From Fluviicola sp. (lineage in GTDB: Bacteria > Bacteroidota > Bacteroidia > Flavobacteriales_D > Crocinitomicaceae), in the NCBI RefSeq assembly GCF_030151805.1, contig NZ_JASLCN010000260.1:1-5258 (forward strand): a DNA stretch of 5,258 nucleotides. Reading direction: 5' to 3'. Below, in pieces: positions 1 through 5,258 of this stretch. Below the pieces are notes generated by a model. The model ran no database searches, was not told where the DNA came from, and was given only the letters and a program-made list of their open reading frames with translations. The stretch's first letter is position 1; each line of letters starts with the position of its first letter. The position numbers and the translations under genes were made by a program.

Positions 1-666
1 CGGTAAAGCCAGCTCCCGGAGCTGCAGAATGTTTTCCGGTTCGAAAAAGGTGTTCCATGCCCGCGGACTCTTATCCGCTTTGTAGATATATCCTACCTTC
101 AAACGTGTAACGAGCACATCGGCAGTAAGGTCGATGTTCCCCACTTCATCTGCGAGTTGCAAGACATTATCGGGAATGCGTTCCTCAACCTCAATGCCGG
201 TAATCTGCCGAATTTCCACATTCAGACTTTCAATGTGCTGAATATTTACCGCACTGATGACATTGATTCCCGCTTCGAGAATATCCAGAATGTCCTGCCA
301 GCGCTTCTTGTTCTTGCTGCCCTCAATGTTTGAATGAGCCAGTTCATCCACGATGACGACCTCCGGACGCAGATTGATAATGGCCTGCAAATCCATTTCT
401 TCGAGGTCTTTTCCCTTGTAAAAAAGATGCCTTCTCGGAATCACCGGCAATCCGTTTACCAATTCTTCCGTTTCCTCCCTGTCGTGCGTTTCAATGTAGC
501 CGATCTTCACATCAATGCCATTCCGGAGCAGTGAATGTGCTTCCTGCAACATACGATAAGTTTTGCCCACTCCGGCGCTCATCCCGATGTAAATCTTGAA
601 TTTTCCCCGCCTTGATCGCTGGATCAACTCAAGGAAGTGCCGCACATTGTTTTCCTTTTCTGTCAT
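1..666 (-). CDS. kdpD: KdpD, N-terminal sensory/ATP-binding domain (3' end cut off by window edge)
   Basis: This is the first 222 codons of the regulator of the Kdp potassium transport system; the reading frame stays open to the left edge. Seen in the translation: a Walker A loop GMSAGVGKT (residues 28-36), the family signature VDELAHSN (106-113) that acts as Walker B, NIQHIESLN (141-149), and LQLADEVGNIDLT (169-181). These fit the cytoplasmic KdpD N-terminal domain. The start at 666 is the first possible one: an in-frame stop (TAG, 688-690) lies just upstream with no ATG, GTG or TTG between. There is no Shine-Dalgarno motif. In E. coli, KdpD is a membrane histidine kinase partnered with KdpE, with a Usp domain after this one. 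In Bacteroidota the KdpD-named protein is often a short protein without the kinase core, and the window cannot show which form this is. It lies on the same strand as kdpABC, separated from the porin gene by 190 nt containing inverted repeats, so it may be read through from the operon or have its own promoter. Confidence 0.95.
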   Translation of the reverse strand, partial: MTEKENNVRHFLELIQRSRRGKFKIYIGMSAGVGKTYRMLQEAHSLLRNGIDVKIGYIETHDREETEELVNGLPVIPRRHLFYKGKDLEEMDLQAIINLRPEVVIVDELAHSNIEGSKNKKRWQDILDILEAGINVISAVNIQHIESLNVEIRQITGIEVEERIPDNVLQLADEVGNIDLTADVLVTRLKVGYIYKADKSPRAWNTFFEPENILQLRELALP

Positions 667-697
667 GACTTGAATTGTAAAAAGGACCTAATGGATA

Positions 698-795
698 TTT
701 CCCACAAATGCACAGTTGTTTCGAACACTTACCGGTTGCTATTTTAAATCAGCGAGACCGGTAGGCGAGCATTTAATCTGTGCATTTGTGGGAAA
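698..795. repeat. Large nested inverted repeat (possible dispersed palindromic element)
   Basis: The left arm TTTCCCACAAATGCACAG (698-715) is the exact reverse complement of the right arm at 778-795, giving an 18-bp perfect stem around a 62-nt interior. Inside, TACCGGT (730-736) pairs with ACCGGTA (757-763), and GCT (738-740) can pair with AGC (751-753), so the whole unit can fold as one long interrupted hairpin in RNA or a cruciform in DNA. GCGAG also occurs twice directly (752-756 and 765-769). The outer arm resembles the AATCTGTG...GTGGGAAA type of intergenic repeat that I recall as common in Bacteroidota genomes; that link is from memory and not tested. No T-run follows on either strand and no clear target-site duplication flanks it. 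It could be a REP- or MITE-like element, an RNA processing or stability structure, or a regulatory structure ahead of kdpD. Confidence 0.85.
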
Positions 796-828
796 GAAAA
801 GATCAATTAAACTCTCACGAAAAATAGT

Positions 829-840
829 AACTAATTAGTT
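829..840. repeat. 12-bp perfect palindrome AACTAATTAGTT
   Basis: AACTAATTAGTT reads the same on both strands. It lies between the porin stop codon and the large inverted repeat, about 165 nt upstream of the kdpD start. Symmetric AT-rich sites of this size can be bound by dimeric regulators, but this is a single copy in AT-rich sequence and chance is a fair explanation. No second copy was noticed in the window. Confidence 0.3.
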
Positions 841-856
841 GCCAATTCAACGTGTT

Positions 857-2215
857 TTATATTCTGAATAAGATCGCAAATACCAAACGTGTTTCAGATT
901 TCACCAAATCCGGTCTCCAATCTGCGGGCAGGGGAGTGGTGCTGTAACCAGTCGGAGAAGTAACACCGCCGTGTCCTGCAAAATAAGGAACACTCGACTG
1001 ACGGTGAATCAACTCTGCACGGAAGGTAATCGTTTGATTCGGCATCCAGTCAAAATTCGTTGAAATATCCCAACCTCTGAACTGATCGCCCGGGTTTGCA
1101 CTGAACGGATAAGCACCGGCTGTTTGTGTCGGGTTGTTCGGATTTGGAAGCGGACTTGCTTGTCCGGTCGGGTAAAGTACCAGGTAACGTCCCGGATTTG
1201 TCATCACTCCACCGCCGATTGTCCAGGCAAATTTGTTCTTTCCGAACCAGATTCTGTTGTAGAACATGGCACTCGCAAAATACTGAGCAGGACCTGCCAC
1301 ACTGTCTCCGTCTCTCAAGCCGTTTACGCCGCCGCCTTTTTCAAAACCGAAGTCAGCAGTCAACGAGAAAGCCATGCGGCTGATTCCTTTGGATGTCGGT
1401 TTGTTGAAATACCGCACCAATAAACTGTTGTCGGAATGGAACCGTTTGCGGTCTTTCAAACCTGCTGCATCCGTTCCGTAGTAATCATTGGTCAAAAGTT
1501 TGATATTGCTGTTCGGAATCCAGGTAATGTTTGCTCCGAATCCCGGCATAGCATTGAACTTTCCGTAACTCTGCCAACCATTGATTAACCAAGGCTCAAT
1601 TTTGAGTGTTTTGGAAGGGAAGATCTGAACGCGCAAACCGTTAAAAAACCAAGGTGTGTTGTCTGAGGTGAAAGAAGCCTGGTATTCCCAGTTTTCATTT
1701 TGGTAATAGGAATTCAAACCGACGTAGGACATAAACATCCCGGCATCGACATTGATTCCGTACCATTTTTTGAAGTGGTAACCGGCATAGGCTTCACTGA
1801 GGTAACGATACACGTTTGCCAGTTCATACTGTCCTTTGTACGGACTGTAATCGTTTCGCGGAACGACTGTTGATCGGGTACCGAATTGCGTCACGATACG
1901 CGCCCGGGCATTTTTGTAGGTGAAATCACCCCCGAGATTTGCCGACGATAATTGAATCTCGTTGTGGCGCGCCAAAGTAGTGGATCCCACAACCGTGTTA
2001 TCAATCGGATTATTGAACGAATAATTGTAATTCACGTCCAGCATAATCACCGGAGTGAAGTATTTGCTGCTCCAGATCGAAGAATCCCGGCGGTCGTTTC
2101 CGTTATGCCACGTCATGTCGATACCGTCAAACGGAATTTTTTCTGCTTCTTCCTTTTTTTGAGCAGTTAGTTGCAAACTGATTGCAATTGCAATACATGT
2201 AGTGATTTTTTTCAT
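857..2215 (-). CDS. Outer-membrane beta-barrel porin encoded within the kdp operon
   Basis: This 452-residue protein is predicted to be an outer-membrane channel. It begins with a Sec signal peptide: MKK, a hydrophobic stretch to about residue 17, and a likely signal peptidase I site after LTA (residues 16-18). The rest is rich in aromatic residues, glycine and asparagine with alternating polar/apolar strands, and has no long hydrophobic helix, as in beta-barrels. Recognisable segments include RARIVTQFGTRSTVVPRNDY (104-123), MFMSYVGLNSYYQNENWEYQ (160-179), FNGLRVQIFP (191-200) and VPYFAGHGGVTSPTGY (409-424). The pattern resembles the BBP2/OmpL-like putative porin family often found beside kdp genes in Bacteroidota; I infer this from the sequence without a profile search. 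The ATG at 2215 lies one base after the kdpC stop, in A-rich sequence without a Shine-Dalgarno motif, so translation is probably coupled. A role in passing K+ across the outer membrane is inferred from context; substrate and selectivity are unknown. Confidence 0.9.
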   Translation of the reverse strand: MKKITTCIAIAISLQLTAQKKEEAEKIPFDGIDMTWHNGNDRRDSSIWSSKYFTPVIMLDVNYNYSFNNPIDNTVVGSTTLARHNEIQLSSANLGGDFTYKNARARIVTQFGTRSTVVPRNDYSPYKGQYELANVYRYLSEAYAGYHFKKWYGINVDAGMFMSYVGLNSYYQNENWEYQASFTSDNTPWFFNGLRVQIFPSKTLKIEPWLINGWQSYGKFNAMPGFGANITWIPNSNIKLLTNDYYGTDAAGLKDRKRFHSDNSLLVRYFNKPTSKGISRMAFSLTADFGFEKGGGVNGLRDGDSVAGPAQYFASAMFYNRIWFGKNKFAWTIGGGVMTNPGRYLVLYPTGQASPLPNPNNPTQTAGAYPFSANPGDQFRGWDISTNFDWMPNQTITFRAELIHRQSSVPYFAGHGGVTSPTGYSTTPLPADWRPDLVKSETRLVFAILFRI

Positions 2216-2219
2216 GTTA
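2213..2219 (-). promoter_or_regulatory. kdpC stop / porin start junction (TAA-C-ATG), probable translational coupling
   Basis: On the coding strand the kdpC stop TAA is followed by a single C and then the porin ATG. The preceding bases are mostly A and contain no GGAGG-like motif. A terminating ribosome could restart directly on the porin, which would tie its synthesis to that of KdpC. The spacing is seen directly; the coupling is an inference. Confidence 0.55.
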
Positions 2220-2792
2220 TTTTTTCGTTTTTTGAAGATTATCCAATGCTACGTTTAATTCCAGTACATTGATGATGGATGGCCCAAGGACCTTGAATAA
2301 TGGTGCTTTTGTATGTTCTTTGACCAATTGTTGAAGCTGTTTTTCGTCGATTCCACGTGCTTTGGAAACTCGTTTTACCTGAACCAATGCAGCTTTGGGT
2401 GAAATATTCGGATCCAACCCGCTTCCGGAAGCCGTGACTAATTCCGCAGGCACTTCTTTTCGTTCCAGATAAGGATGATTTAACAGGAACGTATCAATCC
2501 GGTGTTCTACTTCTTTCAGGTAATCGGGATTGGAAGTTCCTTTATTGCTTCCGCCGCTTCCGGCTCCGTTGTAGTTAACTGCCGAAGGGCGTCCCCAGAA
2601 ATAGGTGTTTGTGGTGAAAGATTGTCCTTCGTGGTAAAATCCGACCACTTTTCCTTCTTTTTCGACTACCTGGCCTAAACCTTTTCCAGGGGTAACTTGC
2701 GCAATGCCCCAGATGAATAAAGGATAGGTTACGGATAATAACACCAGACACAAGAAGGTGAAGATATTGACTGCTATGATTTTTTTGATCAT
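2217..2792 (-). CDS. kdpC: KdpC, potassium-transporting ATPase subunit C
   Basis: KdpC is the small single-pass inner-membrane subunit of the KdpFABC K+ pump. It helps assemble the complex and raises the ATP affinity of KdpB. At 191 residues it matches the usual family length of about 190. One N-terminal membrane helix spans roughly residues 5-29, followed by a periplasmic domain in the canonical topology. Conserved blocks are easy to see: TYFWGRPSAVNYN (63-75), GSGGSNKGTSNP (78-89), VPAELVTASGSGLDPNIS (114-131), VKRVSKARG (139-147) and INVLELNVALD (174-184). All the usual signature regions are intact. The ATG at 2792 starts an MIKK leader directly before the helix, as expected. It is preceded by an A-rich leader without a Shine-Dalgarno motif. 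The gene is separated from kdpB by 90 nt containing a strong palindrome, an unusually large gap for subunits of one complex, and it abuts the porin gene downstream. Confidence 0.98.
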   Translation of the reverse strand: MIKKIIAVNIFTFLCLVLLSVTYPLFIWGIAQVTPGKGLGQVVEKEGKVVGFYHEGQSFTTNTYFWGRPSAVNYNGAGSGGSNKGTSNPDYLKEVEHRIDTFLLNHPYLERKEVPAELVTASGSGLDPNISPKAALVQVKRVSKARGIDEKQLQQLVKEHTKAPLFKVLGPSIINVLELNVALDNLQKTKK

Positions 2793-2824
2793 GATGTTTT
2801 GTTTTATGTGTTCAATTTTGATAG

Positions 2825-2872
2825 ATCCCCCTCCCTTAATCCCTCCTCAAGGAGGGATTAAGGGAGGGGGAT
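2825..2872. repeat. Perfect 23-bp inverted repeat between kdpB and kdpC
   Basis: Positions 2825-2847 are the exact reverse complement of 2850-2872, leaving a two-base centre (CA at 2848-2849; the RNA loop would open to at least four bases). A G-T pair and three A-T pairs can extend the stem outward to 2821-2876. One arm is C-rich and the other G-rich, with GGG, GGG and GGGGG runs at 2854-2856, 2862-2864 and 2866-2870, so the hairpin would be very stable. On the coding strand the 3' arm is followed by CTATCAAAATTG, with no T-run, so it is a poor intrinsic terminator. It ends about 32 nt before the kdpC ATG, too far to act as its ribosome binding site. It is more likely a dispersed palindromic element inserted in the operon or an mRNA-stability or processing hairpin. 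Confidence 0.9.
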
Positions 2873-2882
2873 TTATTTGTTT

Positions 2883-4922
2883 CTAAATAAACAGTGAGAC
2901 CAGTAGATCCAACAACTTAATTCCTGCAAACGGAATGATGATTCCACCCAATCCGTAAATGAGCAGGTTTCTTCTAAGAATTGCACTTGCCCCGATTGGT
3001 TTGTAAGCCACTCCTTTCAATGCCAGCGGAATCAATGCCGGAATAATCAGCGCATTGAAAATAACTGCTGAAAGGATCGCACTTTCAGGACTGTGGAGGT
3101 GCATGATATTCAAGCCTTCCAGGGACGGGATGGAAGCGATAAACAAGGCCGGAACAATGGCGAAATACTTTGCAATGTCGTTGGCAATGGAAAAGGTCGT
3201 CAGCGTACCGCGCGTCATCAAGAGTTGCTTCCCGATTTCCACAATTTCAATCAGTTTCGTCGGATCGTTATCCAAATCCACCATGTTTCCGGCTTCTTTC
3301 GCAGCCTGGGTTCCGCTGTTCATAGCAACACCCACATCTGCCTGCGCAAGCGCCGGAGCATCATTGGTTCCGTCTCCCATCATGGCAACGAGTTTTCCGC
3401 TTTCCTGCTCTTTGCGGATATAGGTCATTTTATCTTCCGGTTTGGCTTCAGCGATAAAATCATCTACACCGGCTTTTTCAGCAATGTATCTTGCAGTTAA
3501 AGGATTGTCGCCGGTAACCATGACTGTTTTAACACCCATTTTACGCAAGCGGTCGAAACGCTCCAGAATTCCCGGTTTGATAATGTCCTGCAATTCCACC
3601 ACGCCGACTACCTGATCGTTTTCGCACACTACCAGCGGAGTTCCACCGTTATTGGAAATGAAAGTCACATCTTCAATTGTCTTTTCAGGGAACACATTTC
3701 CGGCTCTTTCAACAATGGTTCTGATTGCATCAAAAGCTCCTTTGCGGATCGTTGTGTTTCCGAATTGAATTCCCGAGCTGCGTGTTTCAGCAGTGAACTT
3801 GATGAATACCGGGTTCGTTACGGATGAGCGAAGTTCTTCTACATCTGTTTCCATTTGCTGTGCCAGTTCCAGGATGGATTTTCCTTCCGGTGTTTCGTCA
3901 TTCAGAGAGGTCAGAACAGCGCAACGGATCAGGTTTTCTTTGTCAGCATCATTCAGTGCATGAAAAGCAGTTGCTTTGCGGTTTCCGATCGTGATTGTAC
4001 CTGTTTTATCCAATAGAAGTACATCAATGTCTCCGGCAGTTTCCACCGCTTTCCCGGACTTGGTGATCACATTTGCACGCAACGCACGGTCCATCCCCGC
4101 AATTCCGATCGCGGAAAGCAAGCCTCCGATGGTTGTCGGGATCAAACACACAAACAACGAAATAAAAGCAGCAATGGTGATCGGCGTGTTTGCGTAATCC
4201 GCGAAAGGTTTCAAGGTCACGCACACAATGATAAAGATCAAGGTGAACGCTGCCAGCAAAATGGTGAGGGCAATTTCGTTCGGTGTTTTTTGCCGGCTCG
4301 CACCTTCCACCAATGCGATCATTTTATCGAGAAAACTTTCACCCGGTTCGGTACTTACCATGACTTTAATTCTGTCGGAAAGCACTTTTGTTCCACCGGT
4401 CACACTGCTTTTATCACCGCCAGCTTCGCGGATCACCGGAGCAGATTCTCCTGTAATCGCACTTTCGTCGATGGTTGCAATTCCTTCGATGATTTCGCCA
4501 TCGGTCGGAATAATGTCGTCTGCTTCACAAATGAAGATATCGCCTTTGCGTAATTCGGAAGAGTTGACCTCGTGAATCGCTCCATGTTCGTTGAGCTTTT
4601 TGGCAGGTGTTTCTTCGCGTGTTTTACGCAAACTGTCTGCCTGCGCTTTTCCGCGTGCTTCTGCCAGTGCTTCTGCGAAATTTGCAAAAAGAAGGGTCGC
4701 AAACAGAATCAGGAAGATGGTGAGGTTGTAACCAAAACTGCCCTGATCTGATGCCCCGAAAGCGATTGCGATACAAACGATCAGCATCACCACCGTTCCG
4801 ATTTCCACGGTGAACATCACCGGATTTTTCCACATGATTTGCGGCTTCAGTTTTATGAAGGATTCTTTGAAGGCATCTTTTACCAGCTGCCGGTCAAATA
4901 ATGAGATTTGTTGATTGCTCAT
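2883..4922 (-). CDS. kdpB: KdpB, P-type ATPase catalytic subunit of the K+ pump
   Basis: KdpB is the ATP-hydrolysing inner-membrane subunit of KdpFABC, a type IA P-type ATPase driving K+ import with KdpA. Its 679 residues are close to the 682 of the E. coli protein. Seen in order: membrane helices at about 34-54 and 62-80; the actuator domain with TGES (157-160); helices at about 217-237 and 250-275, the second carrying IPTTIGG (261-267); the phosphorylation motif DKTGTIT (Asp305); the nucleotide-binding domain with DETPEG (342-347), FTAETRSSG (376-384) and RKGA (393-396); TGDNPLTA (470-477); GDGTNDAP (516-523); and three C-terminal helices from about 575. NDIAK (581-585) supplies the Asp and Lys that match the E. 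coli D583/K586 pair linked to transport coupling. Ser160 corresponds to E. coli Ser162, whose phosphorylation inhibits the pump. The ATG at 4922 gives the expected N-terminus and lies 8 nt after the kdpA stop. All catalytic motifs are intact. Confidence 0.99.
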   Translation of the reverse strand: MSNQQISLFDRQLVKDAFKESFIKLKPQIMWKNPVMFTVEIGTVVMLIVCIAIAFGASDQGSFGYNLTIFLILFATLLFANFAEALAEARGKAQADSLRKTREETPAKKLNEHGAIHEVNSSELRKGDIFICEADDIIPTDGEIIEGIATIDESAITGESAPVIREAGGDKSSVTGGTKVLSDRIKVMVSTEPGESFLDKMIALVEGASRQKTPNEIALTILLAAFTLIFIIVCVTLKPFADYANTPITIAAFISLFVCLIPTTIGGLLSAIGIAGMDRALRANVITKSGKAVETAGDIDVLLLDKTGTITIGNRKATAFHALNDADKENLIRCAVLTSLNDETPEGKSILELAQQMETDVEELRSSVTNPVFIKFTAETRSSGIQFGNTTIRKGAFDAIRTIVERAGNVFPEKTIEDVTFISNNGGTPLVVCENDQVVGVVELQDIIKPGILERFDRLRKMGVKTVMVTGDNPLTARYIAEKAGVDDFIAEAKPEDKMTYIRKEQESGKLVAMMGDGTNDAPALAQADVGVAMNSGTQAAKEAGNMVDLDNDPTKLIEIVEIGKQLLMTRGTLTTFSIANDIAKYFAIVPALFIASIPSLEGLNIMHLHSPESAILSAVIFNALIIPALIPLALKGVAYKPIGASAILRRNLLIYGLGGIIIPFAGIKLLDLLVSLFI

Positions 4923-4930
4923 GATAATTC

Positions 4931-5258
4931 TTAATGAGGAGTTTGACTGAAGTATTCAGCGAATGGTCCGAGCGCCAAAGCAGGGAAGAAGGACAAGGCT
5001 GCAATGATGAAAATGACTGCGAAAATCATAATCCCGAAAATAGGAGTGTCGGTTTTCAGTGTTCCGGCACTTTCCGGAATGTGTTTTTTCCCGGCAAGCA
5101 AACCTGCAATCGCCAGCGGTCCGATAATCGGTAGGTAACGGCTTATGAGCATCACAATTCCGGTTGTTAGGTTCCAGAACGGATTGTTGTCTCCCAAACC
5201 TTCGAAACCGCTTCCGTTGTTTGCAGCACTGGAAGTATACTCGTACAGCATTTCCGAA
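4931..5258 (-). CDS. kdpA: KdpA, potassium-binding channel subunit, C-terminal part (5' end outside window)
   Basis: KdpA is the channel-like inner-membrane subunit that selects K+ in the KdpFABC pump. Only the last 108 residues are present, out of about 560 in the family. The frame stays open to the right edge, and the ATG at 5251 is an internal methionine (the SEMLYEYTS context is conserved), not the start. The segment SSAANNGSGFEGLGDNNPFW matches the fourth pore-loop/selectivity-filter region of KdpA. Hydrophobic stretches follow, roughly TTGIVMLIS to AIAGLLAG and IFGIMIFAVIF to ALSFF, and the family C-terminal signature FFPALALGPFAEYF ends the protein just before a short SQTPH tail. The stop TAA (4931-4933) precedes the kdpB ATG by 8 nt, consistent with one transcript. 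The rest of kdpA and any kdpF lie beyond the right edge. Confidence 0.97.
   Translation of the reverse strand, partial: SEMLYEYTSSAANNGSGFEGLGDNNPFWNLTTGIVMLISRYLPIIGPLAIAGLLAGKKHIPESAGTLKTDTPIFGIMIFAVIFIIAALSFFPALALGPFAEYFSQTPH

Larger units (their letters stand above)
667..856. other. Non-coding gap between porin gene and kdpD
   Basis: This 190-nt AT-rich stretch has no credible coding frame. It lies downstream of the porin stop codon and upstream of the kdpD start. It contains an 18-bp inverted repeat (698-715 with 778-795), a second inverted repeat nested in its loop, and a 12-bp palindrome at 829-840. No hairpin followed by a T-run is present on either strand, so a classical intrinsic terminator is not supported. 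Any kdpD promoter would lie here. On the minus strand the only resemblance to the Bacteroidota -33/-7 promoter pattern is GTTG (848-851), 21 nt, then TATTTTTC (819-826), which is a weak match. Confidence 0.7.

Noticed and set aside
334..534. Plus-strand open frame of 66 codons
   Set aside because: It is antisense to the KdpD N-terminal domain, including the region just upstream of its Walker B motif; no recognisable product.
698..795. Intrinsic terminator after the porin gene
   Set aside because: The stem encloses a 62-nt interior and the coding strand continues with AATATCC rather than a T-run.
819..851. Bacteroidota-type promoter for kdpD (GTTG, 21 nt, TATTTTTC)
   Set aside because: The -7 element lacks the final G of the TAnnTTTG pattern, the sequence is AT-rich so chance matches are likely, and it lies over 150 nt from the kdpD start; too weak to list as a feature.
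1124..1423. Plus-strand open frames opposite the porin gene (also 1126-1383 and 1952-2170)
   Set aside because: They lie fully antisense to a gene with clear family features, show low-complexity cysteine/arginine/serine-rich translations, and match nothing recognisable.
2825..2872. Intrinsic terminator between kdpB and kdpC
   Set aside because: The stem is strong, but neither strand has a T-run directly after it, and termination here would separate kdpC from the rest of its complex.
3055..4702. Several open frames on both strands within kdpB (for example 3055-3423, 3093-3500, 4228-4575, 4433-4702)
   Set aside because: They are shadows of kdpB in other frames. kdpB has every catalytic motif intact in one continuous frame, and the shadow products have no recognisable domains.
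4934..5134. Plus-strand open frame opposite the kdpA 3' end
   Set aside because: It is antisense to conserved KdpA C-terminal sequence and is highly charged with no domain features.
5249..5251. ATG at 5251 as the start of a small separate gene
   Set aside because: The frame is open upstream to the window edge and the residues on both sides match conserved KdpA, so this is an internal methionine of a truncated view of kdpA.

Overview
The window holds most of a kdp high-affinity potassium uptake operon, read entirely from the minus strand (right to left): the kdpA 3' end, complete kdpB, complete kdpC, a complete outer-membrane beta-barrel (porin) gene, and the 5' part of kdpD. The source is probably a member of the Bacteroidota, with a flavobacterial or related lineage as the best guess. 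The reasons are an outer-membrane porin gene between kdpC and kdpD, a signal peptide ending in TAQ, A-rich translation starts without Shine-Dalgarno motifs, and palindromic elements in the gaps between genes. The genus cannot be fixed from this window.

Layout in transcription order: kdpA (4931-5258, N-terminal part beyond the right edge) is followed after 8 nt by kdpB (2883-4922). A 90-nt gap with a perfect 23-bp inverted repeat (2825-2872) separates kdpB from kdpC (2217-2792). The porin gene (857-2215) starts one base after the kdpC stop codon. A 190-nt non-coding gap (667-856) follows, carrying an 18-bp inverted repeat with a second one nested in its loop and a 12-bp perfect palindrome. Then kdpD begins (666 leftwards) and runs off the left edge.

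How the parts work together: KdpA is the potassium-selective channel-like subunit, KdpB the P-type ATPase that powers uptake, and KdpC the single-pass chaperone-like subunit that supports ATP binding. The porin may give K+ (or another small solute) a route across the outer membrane, and its tight coupling to kdpC suggests co-production with the pump. The N-terminal domain of KdpD is the ATP-binding sensory or regulatory module of the potassium and osmotic-stress response. Its histidine kinase part and the response regulator, if present, lie beyond the left edge. KdpF and the start of kdpA lie beyond the right edge.

The protein-coding content is a recognisable kdp locus rather than a new system. 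The points most worth a second look are the operon-embedded porin, the two palindromic intergenic elements, and the conserved Ser160 of KdpB together with the KdpD Walker motif, which suggests post-translational inhibition of the pump. No RNA gene, insertion sequence, CRISPR array or convincing plus-strand gene was seen.
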